This document shows positions 4,852-6,703 of a stretch of DNA of 6,703 bases, piece by piece. The DNA lies in assembly GCA_033720975.1 (NCBI GenBank), contig JAWWBL010000094.1, forward strand, positions 1 to 6,703, given 5' to 3'. The notes below the pieces were generated by a model. The model saw only the letters and a list, made by a program, of their open reading frames with translations, made no database searches and was not told the origin of the DNA. This stretch comes from JAWWBL01 sp033720975 (GTDB lineage Bacteria; Actinomycetota; Acidimicrobiia; Spongiisociales; ZC4RG35). The translations under genes and the position numbers were made by a program. Numbering within the stretch: position 1 is the stretch's first letter; each line of letters starts with the position of its first letter.

Positions 4852-6678
4852 TTAGCTGTGAAGCGCAGCGTACAGGTCGTCGGCGACACTCTTCGGCACG
4901 ACCTTGGCCAATTCATCAGCATCCGCCTGGCGCATTTTCTTGAGTGATCCGAATTGGTTGATCAGCTTTCGTTTCCTTTGAGGGCCTATGCCCCCGACAC
5001 TGTCCAACACCGAGTCGACCATCGACTTGGAGCGAAGCTGACGGTGGTAGGTGAGTGCGAAGCGGTGAGCTTCATCTCTGATCTGCTGGAGTAAGTAGAG
5101 GGCGTCGGCATCCCTGGGAAGTTGCAGCGGCTCCGGTCGGCCCGGCAGATAAATCTCCTCCATCTTCTTGGCCAGTCCTATCGCGGGGATGTCCAGCCCG
5201 AGCTCGTCGAGGACCGAGACCGCCCGCCCTAACTGGCCGGCTCCACCGTCGATGAGGATGAGGCTGGGCGGGTAGGAGAACTTGCCCTGCTCTGATACCG
5301 GTTTCTTCCGTTCCCTCAGGTAAGCCTTGAACCTTCGCCGGATCGTCTCCTCCATCGAGGCAAAGTCGTCCTGTCCACTGACATTGCGAATCTTGAACCG
5401 GCGGTAGTCGTTTCGCTTCGGGATCCCGTCCTCGAGTACCACCATCGAGGCGACGGTGTTGGTGCCTTGGAGGGTCGAGATGTCGTACGCCTCGATTCGC
5501 AACGGTGCCTCAGGGAGACCCAGCTCCTCCTGGAGGGATCGCATCGCTTTGGCTCTGGCGTTGTGATCGCGTTGACGCCTGAGCCGATGGCGAGCGAACT
5601 CGTCTGCGGCATTTGCTGCGGCCGTCTCCATCAGCCGTCTCTTCGTCCCTCGTTGGGGCACCCGCAGGCTGACTTTGGACCCGCGGCTCTCGCTAAGCCA
5701 GGTGGTGATCAACTGGGCCTCATCCGGAAGGACCGAAACGAACACCTCCTTCGGTGGTACCTCGTCGCCGTACAACTGGCGAACCACACGGCCCATGAGC
5801 TCGGCGTCAGTCAACTCCTCGACACGGTCCACAACCGTCGCCTTGGTGCCGACGACCCGCCCCCGCCGCACGTTGAGTACCTGGAACGCCGACTCGAGGT
5901 CGTCGCCGTGGAATGCGATCAGGTCGAAATCCTCCGGTTTCTCGGTAACCACCTCCTGGCGGAGCATCGCCCGCCGAACATCGTCGATCCGGTCTCGATA
6001 CCGGGCCGCGGCTTCGAATGCCTGCCTCTCTGAGGCCTCCCACATCTTGGTTTCAAGGTCGGCGAGGATCTCGTCGGTGTCGCCGCTGAGAAATCCGGCC
6101 AACCCGTCCACCATCTCCTGGTACGCCTCCGGCGCCACCTCACCGATACAAGGCCCGGAGCACTTCTCGATGTGGAAGAGCAGGCAGGGCCGCCCTTGCG
6201 CCTTCTGACGTTCGAACATGGCGTTCGAGCAGGTACGGACCGGGAAAGTCCTGAGCAGCTGATCGAGGGTCTTCCGTATCGCATAGGTGTGGGCGTATGG
6301 CCCGAAGTATTCGTTGCCCTTGCGCTTCCTCCCACGCATGACGAGCGCCCGGGGCCACCGATGCGATCGCGTCAGTGCGAGATAGGGGTAGGACTTGTCA
6401 TCGACGAGTTTCACGTTGAAACGGGGCCGGTGCTCCTTGATCAGGGAGTACTCCAGCATGAGAGCGGCCACTTCTGATTCGGTGAGGATCCAGTCAACCG
6501 AGCGGGCGGCATCGACCATCGCCTGGGTGCGGGGGTGGAGACCCGCTCCAAAGTAGGAGGCGACTCTGGATCTGAGGTTCTTCGCCTTGCCCACATAGAT
6601 CACTTTCTTGTGCTTGTCACGGAACAGGTAGGCGCCAGGTGAGTCGGGAATCTCTGACGGTTTGGGCCGGTCGAACAT
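4852..6678 (-). CDS. uvrC: UvrABC system protein C (excinuclease subunit)
   Basis: UvrC is the nuclease of bacterial nucleotide-excision repair; it joins the UvrB-DNA complex and cuts on both sides of the lesion. The 608-residue product has the usual family length and full domain order. An N-terminal GIY-YIG nuclease lies at about residues 13-90 (GAY at 15-17, IYVG at 27-30, with R38, E76 and N88 in the expected catalytic places). Four cysteines, C150, C165, C173 and C177, match the spacing of the [4Fe-4S] ligands known in E. coli UvrC. A UVR (UvrB-binding) helix pair lies at about 204-240. An RNase H-like nuclease has D399, D438, D477 and H538 as apparent active-site residues. A C-terminal helix-hairpin-helix starts near residue 557 (GGIGP). 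The ATG at 6678 places the standard opening PSEIPDSPGAY directly after it; the frame stays open to the window edge, but no upstream homology is evident. Only a weak purine-rich stretch (GGTGGG) precedes it. The stop is TAA, 11 bp before rapZ. Confidence 0.97.
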   Translation of the reverse strand: MFDRPKPSEIPDSPGAYLFRDKHKKVIYVGKAKNLRSRVASYFGAGLHPRTQAMVDAARSVDWILTESEVAALMLEYSLIKEHRPRFNVKLVDDKSYPYLALTRSHRWPRALVMRGRKRKGNEYFGPYAHTYAIRKTLDQLLRTFPVRTCSNAMFERQKAQGRPCLLFHIEKCSGPCIGEVAPEAYQEMVDGLAGFLSGDTDEILADLETKMWEASERQAFEAAARYRDRIDDVRRAMLRQEVVTEKPEDFDLIAFHGDDLESAFQVLNVRRGRVVGTKATVVDRVEELTDAELMGRVVRQLYGDEVPPKEVFVSVLPDEAQLITTWLSESRGSKVSLRVPQRGTKRRLMETAAANAADEFARHRLRRQRDHNARAKAMRSLQEELGLPEAPLRIEAYDISTLQGTNTVASMVVLEDGIPKRNDYRRFKIRNVSGQDDFASMEETIRRRFKAYLRERKKPVSEQGKFSYPPSLILIDGGAGQLGRAVSVLDELGLDIPAIGLAKKMEEIYLPGRPEPLQLPRDADALYLLQQIRDEAHRFALTYHRQLRSKSMVDSVLDSVGGIGPQRKRKLINQFGSLKKMRQADADELAKVVPKSVADDLYAALHS

Positions 6679-6703
6679 CGCCCACCAGCGTAGGAGAAGC
6701 CGG

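Noticed and set aside
5467..6208. Two overlapping long plus-strand open frames (188 and 177 codons) opposite uvrC
   Set aside because: They lie wholly antisense to an intact UvrC with all catalytic residues; their translations are low-complexity, rich in Arg, Ser, Pro and His, with no recognisable domain. They are a by-product of GC-rich codon bias.

Overview
This 6.7 kb window is a compact block of seven housekeeping genes, all on the minus strand, with no mobile element, RNA gene, CRISPR array or phage signature visible. In transcription order (high to low coordinates) they are uvrC, rapZ, yvcK, pgk, tpiA, gpmA and secG. Almost every base is coding; the largest gap is 74 bp, between gpmA and secG.

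The DNA is GC-rich, roughly 60% by eye. The order uvrC-rapZ-yvcK followed by pgk-tpiA-secG is the classic actinobacterial arrangement (uvrC-rapZ-yvcK-whiA-gap-pgk-tpiA-secG). Together with the actinobacterial look of RapZ (GxSGAGRS P-loop), this suggests an actinobacterium, possibly an early-branching or environmental lineage such as Acidimicrobiia. That placement is inference from gene order and protein style, not from a database comparison.

Region by region (minus strand): positions 6678-4852 encode the UvrC subunit of the nucleotide-excision repair nuclease. Positions 4840-3968 and 3971-2988 encode RapZ and YvcK, two regulators linked in other bacteria to amino-sugar and cell-wall metabolism. 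Positions 2991-348 encode three glycolytic enzymes: phosphoglycerate kinase, triosephosphate isomerase and phosphoglycerate mutase. Positions 273-34 encode SecG, a small membrane subunit of the Sec translocon.

rapZ, yvcK, pgk, tpiA and gpmA are joined by four consecutive 4-bp stop/start overlaps (GTGA, ATGA, ATGA, GTGA), so they are very probably one translationally coupled transcript, with uvrC only 11 bp upstream. The points most worth a second look are the local absence of whiA and gap between yvcK and pgk, the insertion of gpmA between tpiA and secG, and a perfect 8-bp GC-rich hairpin in the gpmA-secG spacer. I do not see an undescribed biological system here; the window reads as ordinary core genome with a modified operon layout.
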